The notes under the pieces: generated by a model
Seen by the model: the letters and a program-made list of their open reading frames with translations, nothing else
What the model was told of the DNA's origin: nothing
Database searches by the model: none
Assembly (NCBI GenBank): GCA_905372235.1
Contig: CAJPOF010000013.1
Coordinates: 1-46,004, forward strand
Source of the DNA: an uncultured Treponema sp.
GTDB taxonomy: Bacteria; Spirochaetota; Spirochaetia; Treponematales; Treponemataceae
Length of the DNA stretch: 46,004 nucleotides
Direction of reading: 5' to 3'
Made by a program: the position numbers and the translations under genes
Part shown: positions 24,332 through 31,912 of the stretch, piece after piece
Layout of the letters: every line of letters begins with the position of its first letter
Position numbering within the stretch: the first letter of the stretch is position 1

Positions 24332-24405
24332 CGCGAGTGACGGGGCTCGAACCCGTGGTCTCCGGCGTGACAGGCCAGCGCGATAACCAGCTTCGCTACA
24401 CCCGC
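24332..24405 (-). tRNA. tRNA-Asp (anticodon GTC)
   Basis: A 74-nt cloverleaf: acceptor GCGGGTG/CACTCGC (one G-T), D stem GCGA/TCGC, anticodon stem CTGGC/GCCGG with loop CTGTCAC (anticodon GTC), T arm ACGGG-TTCGAGC-CCCGT, discriminator G as expected for Asp. CCA not encoded. Confidence 0.95.
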
Positions 24406-24414
24406 ATGTCGGCT

Positions 24415-24443
24415 AATATATACCTATCAAAAAAAAAGGTCAA
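24415..24443 (-). promoter_or_regulatory. Promoter of tRNA-Asp
   Basis: Minus strand TTGACC (24438-24443), 17 bp, TATATT (24415-24420), ten bases before the tRNA. Confidence 0.7.
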
Positions 24444-24449
24444 TGGATT

Positions 24450-24481
24450 AAAAGAAGATTTTTAAAAATTTTTCTTCTTTT
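24450..24481 (-). terminator. Terminator after mrp
   Basis: Inverted repeat AAAAGAAG (24450-24457) with CTTCTTTT (24474-24481) and an A/T loop, between the mrp stop and the tRNA-Asp promoter; usable in both directions but with a weak tail. Confidence 0.45.
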
Positions 24482-24499
24482 GCTACAAAATCCTAAAAA

Positions 24500-25336
24500 T
24501 TAAGCCTGATTCATCAAAGCCTGAACGGTATCCGCCGCAACATCAAGTTCCTTTAAGTCAAGACTTTCCACATCGCCTGCGTCCACGCAAGCAGAAGTCG
24601 CCTCTTCCATCGGAAGTCGGGCAAGAACCGGAACGTTAAAACTTTCCGCTATTTTTTGGATATTGCTCTTTCCGAACACAGAAATTTCCTTTCCGCAGTC
24701 CGGGCATTTAACGTAGCTCATGTTTTCGACAAGCCCAAGAATCGGAATGTTCATCATGTCAGCCATTTTCACAGCCTTCTCTACTATCACTCGGACAAGC
24801 TGCTGCGGAGAAGAAACCACAATTATTCCGTCAATCGGAAGCGACTGGAACACTGTCAAAGGCACGTCGCCTGTTCCGGGAGGCATATCCACGAACATAA
24901 AATCCACGTCCTTCCATTTTACGTCCGTCCAGAACTGCTGTACCGCCCCCGAAATCACCGGACCTCGCCATATTACAGGATCGTTTTCGTTCTGAAGAAG
25001 AAAATTCATCGACATGAGCTGGATTCCCAAATCCGTTACGACAGGATTCAGGGCTTCCTCTTCGGCTTCCGCTCTTTTTTCGCCCACACCAAAACTTTCC
25101 GGAATGGACGGACCTGTAATGTCCGCGTCCAAGATTGCGGCTGAAAATCCCCGCTTTTGCATCTTTACGGCAAGCATGCTTGTTACCAATGATTTTCCGA
25201 CTCCACCCTTACCGCTTACAATCGCTATCACTTTTTTGACGGAACTTCCCGGCATCAACTTCACGTGAAGATCTCTTTCTCCGCAGTTTTGACCGCAGGA
25301 AGAACACTCATGACCACACTCACATTCTTCAGACAT
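24500..25336 (-). CDS. mrp: Mrp/NBP35-family Fe-S cluster carrier ATPase
   Basis: A 278-residue P-loop ATPase with deviant Walker A SGKGGVGKS (41-49), the MPPGTGD motif, and the cluster-binding CPDC at about 211-214. It binds a bridging Fe-S cluster at the dimer interface and passes it to apoproteins. The first 18 residues are rich in cysteine (Cys5, 7, 11, 14, 18), resembling the N-terminal cluster site of eukaryotic/archaeal NBP35 more than typical bacterial Mrp, which lacks it. No DUF59 domain. GGGAG precedes the ATG; single gene. Confidence 0.9.
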   Translation of the reverse strand: MSEECECGHECSSCGQNCGERDLHVKLMPGSSVKKVIAIVSGKGGVGKSLVTSMLAVKMQKRGFSAAILDADITGPSIPESFGVGEKRAEAEEEALNPVVTDLGIQLMSMNFLLQNENDPVIWRGPVISGAVQQFWTDVKWKDVDFMFVDMPPGTGDVPLTVFQSLPIDGIIVVSSPQQLVRVIVEKAVKMADMMNIPILGLVENMSYVKCPDCGKEISVFGKSNIQKIAESFNVPVLARLPMEEATSACVDAGDVESLDLKELDVAADTVQALMNQA

Positions 25337-25424
25337 TATTCGCTCCCAGTCATAAAAAGACTAAAAATTAAACTCGTTCTAAATCTAAAAGATAAGAACG
25401 AAAAAATCCAAATTCAACTAAAAA

Positions 25425-26597
25425 CTAAGACGTTTTTTGCTTGCCGCCGGACGCACACACGTGATGCCCCGAAAAATCAAAAAAATCCGCTCCGTCAGAT
25501 TTTCCTTCCTCATGCAATTTTTCCACAAGACCGTCGATTTCCTCGGCGGAAAAAATCCCTTCCCTGATGAAAAAATCCTTGAACTCACGTGAAAGATTTT
25601 CGCAAGATAAGGGGTCTTTTCCGAGCATTTTTTTTAGGCTGTAACGAAGAAGTCTTGCGTTCCTGTATTCGGCGATTCCCGTGTTCGACGTTTTTTCATA
25701 ATCCGAAGAAATTTCGTCCCACGAAGCTCCGCAAATAGCCGCGATGATTGCGGAAATGACACCCGTCCTGTCGCTTCCAAGTCTGCAATGAATGTAAAAC
25801 GGCGAAGGATGAGCCAAAATAAATTTCACGACCTTTTTTAAAGCGACGGAAAAATCGAACGCATCGGAATGGAAATAAACCAGATTGTAATCAATGTCGA
25901 GACAAAGCCTGTTTCCTTCTTTTTCGATGGTCTTTATGACATCGGGAATCACCTCATTGAAAAAAACGTTCGCCCCCTCGCAGCCGCTCAACGCAATGTC
26001 GCTTTTTATTCCATAGATTTCAAAAGCTTTCTGCACAAGAGAAATTCGCGTGTTTTCTGTATCCATTTCGTTTTTGGAACGCTTGAACGGATTGTAGCCC
26101 CTGTAAAGGCATTTTGTTCCCGGCACAATCCTAAAATTCGAAATCTCGGAACGGCAGGCAGGACAGTTCATGTCAAAATCGGAAAGTTTTTTTTCAAACG
26201 CAAAAGTCGATTTTATAGTCGCGAGTTCATCTATTTCGCTTTGGTTTTGCAAAATAAGTTTGTTTCCATGAAACGTGAATGCATCGCAAGGTTCTTTTTC
26301 AAAAAGAATATGACTCGAAACGGACGATATGGCATAGAACCTGAATTCGGGATAGCCTGTGTTTCCCGGAACAAGGACATCGGAAATCTTTTTTTTAAGG
26401 ACAAAGCAAAGTCTTTTGTCGGAAAGTTTTTTTTCCATTTTCCAGGAAGAATCGGCGGTATTCACCCAGCCATTGAATGAGGCTGTAATGTAAACGTCCT
26501 CATTATCCTTTAACTCATAGTTTTCCGCATCGCAATAAAATTCTATCGTGCTGTCATTTACGAGCCTAAAGCCGGTGCGCCTGAAATCATTTTCCAT
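25425..26597 (-). CDS. Carbohydrate-module/tyrosine phosphatase fusion
   Basis: A 390-residue two-part protein. The C-terminal part is a protein tyrosine/dual-specificity phosphatase of the Y_phosphatase3 (IphP) type: entry motif FRIVPGTKCLYRGYNP (155-170) and P-loop HCRLGSDRTG with nucleophile Cys271 and Arg277; Asp245 or a neighbour may be the general acid. The first 110 residues look like an immunoglobulin-like glycogen-binding module (VYITASFNGWVNTADSSWKM, FNGW at 41-44). A CPAC pair (145-148) lies between. This pairing recalls laforin and SEX4, which dephosphorylate glycogen and starch; a polyglucan substrate is inference. GGGAG precedes the ATG. Confidence 0.75.
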   Translation of the reverse strand: MENDFRRTGFRLVNDSTIEFYCDAENYELKDNEDVYITASFNGWVNTADSSWKMEKKLSDKRLCFVLKKKISDVLVPGNTGYPEFRFYAISSVSSHILFEKEPCDAFTFHGNKLILQNQSEIDELATIKSTFAFEKKLSDFDMNCPACRSEISNFRIVPGTKCLYRGYNPFKRSKNEMDTENTRISLVQKAFEIYGIKSDIALSGCEGANVFFNEVIPDVIKTIEKEGNRLCLDIDYNLVYFHSDAFDFSVALKKVVKFILAHPSPFYIHCRLGSDRTGVISAIIAAICGASWDEISSDYEKTSNTGIAEYRNARLLRYSLKKMLGKDPLSCENLSREFKDFFIREGIFSAEEIDGLVEKLHEEGKSDGADFFDFSGHHVCASGGKQKTS

Positions 26598-26729
26598 CGT
26601 TTTACTCCCAATTCAGGCTTTTATTATACACCGCTTTTATAAGTAATTGTGGAACATTTTTATGCCGCCATTTTCCGAGCGGACGATTTTTCCTAAATCC
26701 GCAAAGAATCCACGTTCAGCAAAAATTTC

Positions 26730-27011
26730 CTACAGCAAGAAACATCGCCTTTTTATCTCTGCCATTTTATTCAAATCGCCTCTTTTGTTGTCGCTCGGCG
26801 TAGAAGAAAAAGAAACTTGATATCGCTCGTCATAAAAGTATGTTTTCGGATGAGTTTTTGTTTTATCTATTTTTATAAATCCCTCGTGCTTCAGTTCTTC
26901 AAGAGAAGGACGGTCGTTCGATTTCAATATTTTTTCAATCCTGTCTATTTTATTTTTTGTCTCGGATTCAGAAACACAATGTTTCCGCTCTTCAAGTAAA
27001 GCCTTCACCAC
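26730..27011 (-). CDS. C-terminal continuation or separate 93-residue protein
   Basis: This frame is the same as that of the coiled-coil gene ending at 27078 and stays open across the gap, so it is either the tail cut off by a nonsense codon or a small gene starting at GTG 27011 (AAGGA just upstream). It contains RPSLEEL.KHEGFI (34-46), spaced as in RPEL actin-binding motifs of eukaryotes; a chance match is possible. The protein is charged and helical, with no other recognisable domain. Confidence 0.45.
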   Translation of the reverse strand: MVKALLEERKHCVSESETKNKIDRIEKILKSNDRPSLEELKHEGFIKIDKTKTHPKTYFYDERYQVSFSSTPSDNKRGDLNKMAEIKRRCFLL

Positions 27012-27077
27012 ATCCTTTTTTCGGGATACCTCGGTTTCTTCGTTTTTCGGAAGATTTTTTTCGTCCTCCTCGATTTT

Positions 27078-28565
27078 TTAATACAGGCAGAATTGAAGAT
27101 AGTCCGTTATTTCGCCGTCAAAAAGTTCTTTGCACGAACACGGAATTGCAAGGGAATACCCTTCCCGATTATTTTGTTGGCTTTCCTTTTTATTTTCAAG
27201 AACGACTATCCTACTTTTCAAACTGGAACTTTCATTTTGCAGCATCTTTATTTCATTCTGCAGCGCTTCGTTTTCCTTCAATAAAAAATCTTCGGTTTTA
27301 GAATGCATATCCTTTTTTGCCGAAGGCGATTCCGTGAACTTCGTTTCAATATTTTCAGCTGCTTTTTTATAATCAGCCGCTTTTTTGTCGATGGAAGAAT
27401 TTTTGGATTTCAGAAATTCGATTTCTTTTTTCAAAGAATCATTCTCCAATTTTAGATTGTGATTTGCTTTCAAAATTTCTTCCAAACTTCCCCTGTCAAG
27501 CCCGGACTCTTTCAGCTGAAATTCCACTTTTTCATCGAACATTTTTTCAGCCGTTTTGTCTTTTTCCAAAAGATTCGGAATGCTTTCCCTGATTTTTTCA
27601 TTCACTTCAGAACTGCGGACATTCGGACAAAACGAAGAAATGATTTTGTTCTTCAGGATTTCATAACCGTTTTCATCGAAATCAAATTCCACATCGTCCG
27701 AAAGGATTTCTTTTTCCCATGACGAATATGAATTTACAGTTATTTTTGACCTGATGTCGACATCGTCAGAAACAAGCCGCCGCTCTTTTTCCACATCCTT
27801 GTCTACTTTAAAAGTTCTTTCGAATCTTTCTTCCATTCCACGTTCTTTGCTCTGCTTCTCGAACTTTTTTATGTCGGCTTTTTTCTTATAATTTTCCGCA
27901 TTTATCGCAGAAAGCATTCCATATGATTTTATGAAATTTGCGTTCAAGAACCATAATTCATCCGAAAGTTTTTCAATCCATTCCGACGGAAAAAAGAATT
28001 TGCCGTTTTCGTCCGCAGAAAATTTTATCGTGTTGCAAAGCCACGTTTTTCCCGATTTTTCAACTTGCTCTTTTATCATGTTTGAAAGTTCGACTGACGA
28101 TAAAGACCCGTGCAAGTAAAGTTCTTTTGCGATTTGTCTGTCGTCCAAGACTTTTGCCGAAAAATAACCTTTAGGAACAATTTTTTTTATCATGGGAAAC
28201 AAATGCGTGCAGAACATTAAATCTGAATTTTCCGCAGTTTCTTCGTAAAAAAGAGCGTGAACATCTCCCGCCTTGTGCCTATATAATTTTCTGTCAAACG
28301 CAAGCCTCAAAGATTTTTTTTGTCTTTGAAGAGCGGACTCGTTGTCGTAAGACTTTTTCAAAAAACGGAATTCGACCAATTCATTTTCATCTTTGGGGCA
28401 ATTCCAAATAAAAATCTTATTTTCATTTTCAAACGAAAATTTGCAAGGCACAGATTCCGAAAACGAATGTTCCCTAAAATCAGGAAAAACATTCCTTAGA
28501 CAATCCCATATATCGTGAACGCCGGCATTTGACTTCAGAAAATAAACATCGCTCCATAAACTCAT
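27078..28565 (-). CDS. Coiled-coil protein of unknown function, possibly truncated
   Basis: A 495-residue protein without signal peptide or known domain. The first 250 residues are mixed; from about 340 on it is charged coiled coil with heptad-like leucines (LKLENDSLKKEIEFLKSKN, LLKENEALQNEIKMLQNE). Start at 28565 (MSLWSDVYF) is set by GGAG six bases upstream; earlier in-frame ATGs lack one. It stops at TAA 27078-27080, yet the frame continues open for 115 codons after the stop with similar composition, so a nonsense mutation is possible. Codon use is more A/T-rich than neighbours, hinting at an accessory gene. Confidence 0.6.
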   Translation of the reverse strand: MSLWSDVYFLKSNAGVHDIWDCLRNVFPDFREHSFSESVPCKFSFENENKIFIWNCPKDENELVEFRFLKKSYDNESALQRQKKSLRLAFDRKLYRHKAGDVHALFYEETAENSDLMFCTHLFPMIKKIVPKGYFSAKVLDDRQIAKELYLHGSLSSVELSNMIKEQVEKSGKTWLCNTIKFSADENGKFFFPSEWIEKLSDELWFLNANFIKSYGMLSAINAENYKKKADIKKFEKQSKERGMEERFERTFKVDKDVEKERRLVSDDVDIRSKITVNSYSSWEKEILSDDVEFDFDENGYEILKNKIISSFCPNVRSSEVNEKIRESIPNLLEKDKTAEKMFDEKVEFQLKESGLDRGSLEEILKANHNLKLENDSLKKEIEFLKSKNSSIDKKAADYKKAAENIETKFTESPSAKKDMHSKTEDFLLKENEALQNEIKMLQNESSSLKSRIVVLENKKESQQNNREGYSLAIPCSCKELFDGEITDYLQFCLY

Positions 28566-28758
28566 AATTTTCTCCATAAAATATAGAATTTTTAAAACGC
28601 TTGGGTAAAAACGTACGCACACTTTTTCCGCACAAAATGTTTTTACCGAAACATAATATCACGTAGAATAAGATTTTTCATTAAGTCGCCACAGCAAAGT
28701 CCGCTCGAATTTTCGACCGAGCCGCAGAAAGTCCGGTCAAAACAATCCGTCATACACA

Positions 28759-28788
28759 TTGACACCACATCAACGCTCATGTTAAAAT
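28759..28788 (+). promoter_or_regulatory. Promoter of the PpiD-like/DUF115 unit
   Basis: TTGACA (28759-28764), 18 bp, TAAAAT (28783-28788). It serves the genes at 28827 and 30311. Confidence 0.6.
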
Positions 28789-28826
28789 CACCTACTTTTC
28801 CAAAAAAACAGACAAAGGGTTTTAAA

Positions 28827-30299
28827 ATGAGAAAAAGCGCCTACACTATCGGTTCGCTAATCATTCTTTTGATTTCGGCATTCATATTCGTTCTTGTTCC
28901 TATGCTTTCCGGCGGAAGAAGGGGAAAAAGGATTCCTCCGTTCGGGAAATACGCTGGAACAGAAATCCGCTACGAGCAGGGAAGCGACTTTGCCGAATAT
29001 GTAAGCCGCTATGCGGAGAACTACAAGAGCAGGGGAATTCAGTTGTCCCCAAGCGACTATCGCTATCTTTTTTCCATGGCATTCAACACGAGTGTAAGTC
29101 AACTTGCCTTTGAAAAAGCCGCCACGGCAAGCGGCTACATCGTTCCAAAATCGGCGGTGAACCGTGCCATGATGCCTAATTTTGCGGATGAGACCGGAAA
29201 ATATTCCGAAAAAATCTACAAGCTCGCAGACCCGCAGAAAGTTCTTGAACTTAGAAATCTTATTGAAAAATCTCTTGTCTCGCAACGTGTCCGGGAAGAC
29301 CTTTTCGGAAGTTCCGAGACAATCGGCGACTATCGCCTTTACGGACTTAAAACGTCGGACGAAGAAATTTCGTATCTTCAGAACATTGGCGAAGAAATGC
29401 GAAAATTCAATATGGTCTCGTTCGACATGAACAAATATCCGGACAGCGAAAAAGCGGCATACGGGGCGGAAAATTCTGAAAAATTCAAGAAATACGATCT
29501 TTCCGTTATAACGGTTTCAGACAAGTCGACAGCAGAAACGGTCGCAAAAAGAATCGCAGGAAATGAGATTGTATTTTCCGATGCGGTAGGCGAATATTCT
29601 CAAAAATCGTACACAAACGATTCGGGAAAAATGAACTTGAAATTCAGTTACCAAATAGAAGGAACTCTAAAAAATTCGGCGGATTTTGAAAAAATCCGTA
29701 ACCTGAAACCGGAGGAACTATCCGGCGTTATTCAGACGACCGTTGGATTTTCGATTTTCCGTTGCGATTCCGAAGCGATGGATGCGGATTTTACGGAATC
29801 CGATACATTGAAAATTGTCTACAATTACATAAACATGAACGAGGCTTCAAAAATCGAAGACTATTTTAAGGCTCAGGCAGAAAGTTTTATCGCCATGGCT
29901 AAGGAAAGCAATTTTGACAGTGCCTGCAAAAAATTCGATGTTCCAAAAACGGAGATTCCCGAACTTCCGCTGAACTACGGAAATGTAAATGTCGCCCCTA
30001 AGATCGACACAAGCATCGAAGGGCTTTCGATGGCAGCCACCAACGAGAACTTCCTGAAAGAAGCGTTTTCTCTTTCTGCCGGCGAAATCTCAAAGCCTAT
30101 CACGAACGGAAGAAATATCATTGTCCTTCAGTTTTTGGCTACGGTGGCAAACACGGAAGACCCTGCCACCCGTGAAGCGTTGGAAGACGAAATCGCTACA
30201 TACGATTCAAATGCGGCGCAGAAAGCCTTGCTTTCCAGCCCGAAACTTCAAAACAATTTTGACGAAGTGTACGCCGCCTACTTTAGCGACAACCGCTAG
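28827..30299 (+). CDS. SurA/PpiD-like membrane-anchored chaperone or isomerase
   Basis: A 490-residue protein anchored by an N-terminal span (about 7-29, YTIGSLIILLISAFIFVLVPML) with the rest presumably periplasmic. The layout follows PpiD/SurA-N_3 proteins: a helical N-terminal chaperone part with SQLAFEKAATASGYIVPKSAVNRAM, then parvulin-like stretches (LSVITVSDKSTAETVAKRI..FSDAVGEYSQ, and LKPEELSGVIQTTVGFSIFRC) that look degenerate, so isomerase activity is doubtful. It likely helps fold exported proteins. Start at 28827 has AAAGGG eight bases upstream. DUF115 gene follows 11 bp later. Confidence 0.75.
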   Translation: MRKSAYTIGSLIILLISAFIFVLVPMLSGGRRGKRIPPFGKYAGTEIRYEQGSDFAEYVSRYAENYKSRGIQLSPSDYRYLFSMAFNTSVSQLAFEKAATASGYIVPKSAVNRAMMPNFADETGKYSEKIYKLADPQKVLELRNLIEKSLVSQRVREDLFGSSETIGDYRLYGLKTSDEEISYLQNIGEEMRKFNMVSFDMNKYPDSEKAAYGAENSEKFKKYDLSVITVSDKSTAETVAKRIAGNEIVFSDAVGEYSQKSYTNDSGKMNLKFSYQIEGTLKNSADFEKIRNLKPEELSGVIQTTVGFSIFRCDSEAMDADFTESDTLKIVYNYINMNEASKIEDYFKAQAESFIAMAKESNFDSACKKFDVPKTEIPELPLNYGNVNVAPKIDTSIEGLSMAATNENFLKEAFSLSAGEISKPITNGRNIIVLQFLATVANTEDPATREALEDEIATYDSNAAQKALLSSPKLQNNFDEVYAAYFSDNR

Positions 30300-30310
30300 A
30301 AGGATGCGTT

Positions 30311-31912
30311 TTGCAAATCGATGAAAACAAGCCCTGTCTGGTTCAAACCGGGCAGGGCTTTTCTGTTAAGTACAAAGAAAAATTTCTCTATTCAAAATAC
30401 GCCCCCCAAAAAGCAATAATTTCCGTAATCCAAAAAATTGACGTACTGCAAGATAGTCTTGTACTGTGCTTTTCTCCGCTTTTGGGCTACGGGCTTTTGG
30501 AACTGCTCCAAAAACTTCCCGAAAATTGCCTTGTCCTCGGAATCGAAAAAGACGATGAACTTTTCGATTTTTCCACGGCGGAACTAAAAAAACTGAATAT
30601 CGCCGGAGGATTCCGTCTTCTATCCGAAAAAGAAGCGGAGGATTTTCAAAATCGGCTGGCGAAAACATTCAACGGCGAATTCAGGCGAGTTGTAAGGCTC
30701 GACTTTTCTGCCGCCGTAAACCTAAACCGGACTTTCTACGATGAGTTTTTTCTGCTATGCCAAAATATTGTGAATCAGTTTTGGAAAAATAGGTTGACGC
30801 TAGTGAAATTCGGACGAAACTACAGCGGAAATCTTTTCAAAAACCTAAGATTTTTCCCAGAAAGCAGCATTTTTTTCAAAGTGGAAAAACCGATTCTTGT
30901 GGTAGGCGCAGGCGAAAGCGCACGGGAAACTCTAAGTTCCATCAAAAAAAATGCGAAAAATTTTTACATAATCGCAGTTGACGCAAGCCTTCAGACTTTT
31001 CGTTCCATCGGAATAGAAACCAACGCAGTGGTCTGCGAGGAAAGCCAGAGCATAATCGCAGGCTGTTTCAAGGGCTGCAAAGATTCCTTCGATACGCTTT
31101 TTTTGAGCCTTACCGCAAATCCGAACGTCGCAAAACTTGCCCCTCAAAAAAACGTCTTTTACATTCCCATCTATTCAAATGCAAAGTTCCTCAAAAACCT
31201 AATCGAAAAGAAAATTGAAATCGAATCTTTTTTGCCGCTGGGTTCGGTCGGGCTTTCCGCACTTCAGATTGCAATAAAACTTCGCGCGGAAAAGTCCGTT
31301 CCGATATTCGTTACGGGGCTTGATTTTTCATATTCACTGGGGGCGTCGCACATAAAAAGTTCGTTCCACGAAAATTCCCGGAGAGAAAAATCCTATCGCC
31401 TTAAAGGAATCGAGAATTTTTCATGCAGCCTTGAAAAATCCGCCATAAAAGAAACGGGAAAAAATGGAGCGTCCGTCTACACAAATCCTGCACTATCCGC
31501 ATACAGGACGCTTTTTGTCGACAGGTTTGGAAATGAAAAAAATATTTTCGACGCAGGAAAAACGGGACTTGAACTCGGGCTTCCGAAAACGGACACGGAA
31601 CAAATGCTCGTGATTTCAAAAAAACTTTCCGGCGGCGTGCGGCACGGCGCAAAAAAACTCTCCGACAAACAAAAGTGCGTGGAAGAATATTTTTCCGAAG
31701 AAAAGAAAACGCTTTTGGAACTAAAAGAAATTCTTACCGGAAAAACAAAACTGAGAGAAGCCGAACGGAATGAAAGAATCCTTGAAATCATAAATCCGAG
31801 GGAATATCTTTATCTTCATTTTCCGGACGGAACAAAGGCAAACCTTTCGCTCGGCTTTTTGAAGCGGGTCAGAACCGAACTGGAATATTTTTTGAAGATT
31901 TTTTCGGACTGA
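30311..31912 (+). CDS. DUF115 / motility-accessory (MptE-like) protein
   Basis: A 533-residue DUF115 protein with the nucleotide-binding core ILVVGAGESARETLSSIKK and the later VTGLDFSYSLGASHIKSSF. Relatives include Maf proteins, needed for flagellin glycosylation, and MptE pyrophosphokinases; a flagellar sugar-transfer role is inference. Start is TTG at 30311 after AAGGA; no ATG fits, and the GFSVKYKEKFLYSKYAP segment that follows belongs to the family N-terminus. The first 17 codons hold a strong terminator-like hairpin (30329-30360). It abuts lepA tail to tail with no gap. Confidence 0.78.
   Translation: MQIDENKPCLVQTGQGFSVKYKEKFLYSKYAPQKAIISVIQKIDVLQDSLVLCFSPLLGYGLLELLQKLPENCLVLGIEKDDELFDFSTAELKKLNIAGGFRLLSEKEAEDFQNRLAKTFNGEFRRVVRLDFSAAVNLNRTFYDEFFLLCQNIVNQFWKNRLTLVKFGRNYSGNLFKNLRFFPESSIFFKVEKPILVVGAGESARETLSSIKKNAKNFYIIAVDASLQTFRSIGIETNAVVCEESQSIIAGCFKGCKDSFDTLFLSLTANPNVAKLAPQKNVFYIPIYSNAKFLKNLIEKKIEIESFLPLGSVGLSALQIAIKLRAEKSVPIFVTGLDFSYSLGASHIKSSFHENSRREKSYRLKGIENFSCSLEKSAIKETGKNGASVYTNPALSAYRTLFVDRFGNEKNIFDAGKTGLELGLPKTDTEQMLVISKKLSGGVRHGAKKLSDKQKCVEEYFSEEKKTLLELKEILTGKTKLREAERNERILEIINPREYLYLHFPDGTKANLSLGFLKRVRTELEYFLKIFSD
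30329..30364 (+). terminator. Terminator-like hairpin inside DUF115 coding start
   Basis: AAGCCCTG.. (30329-30343) pairs over 15 positions, two G-T, with 30346-30360, followed by TTTTCTG. By sequence it is the strongest intrinsic-terminator shape in the window, yet it is coding. Confidence 0.6.
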
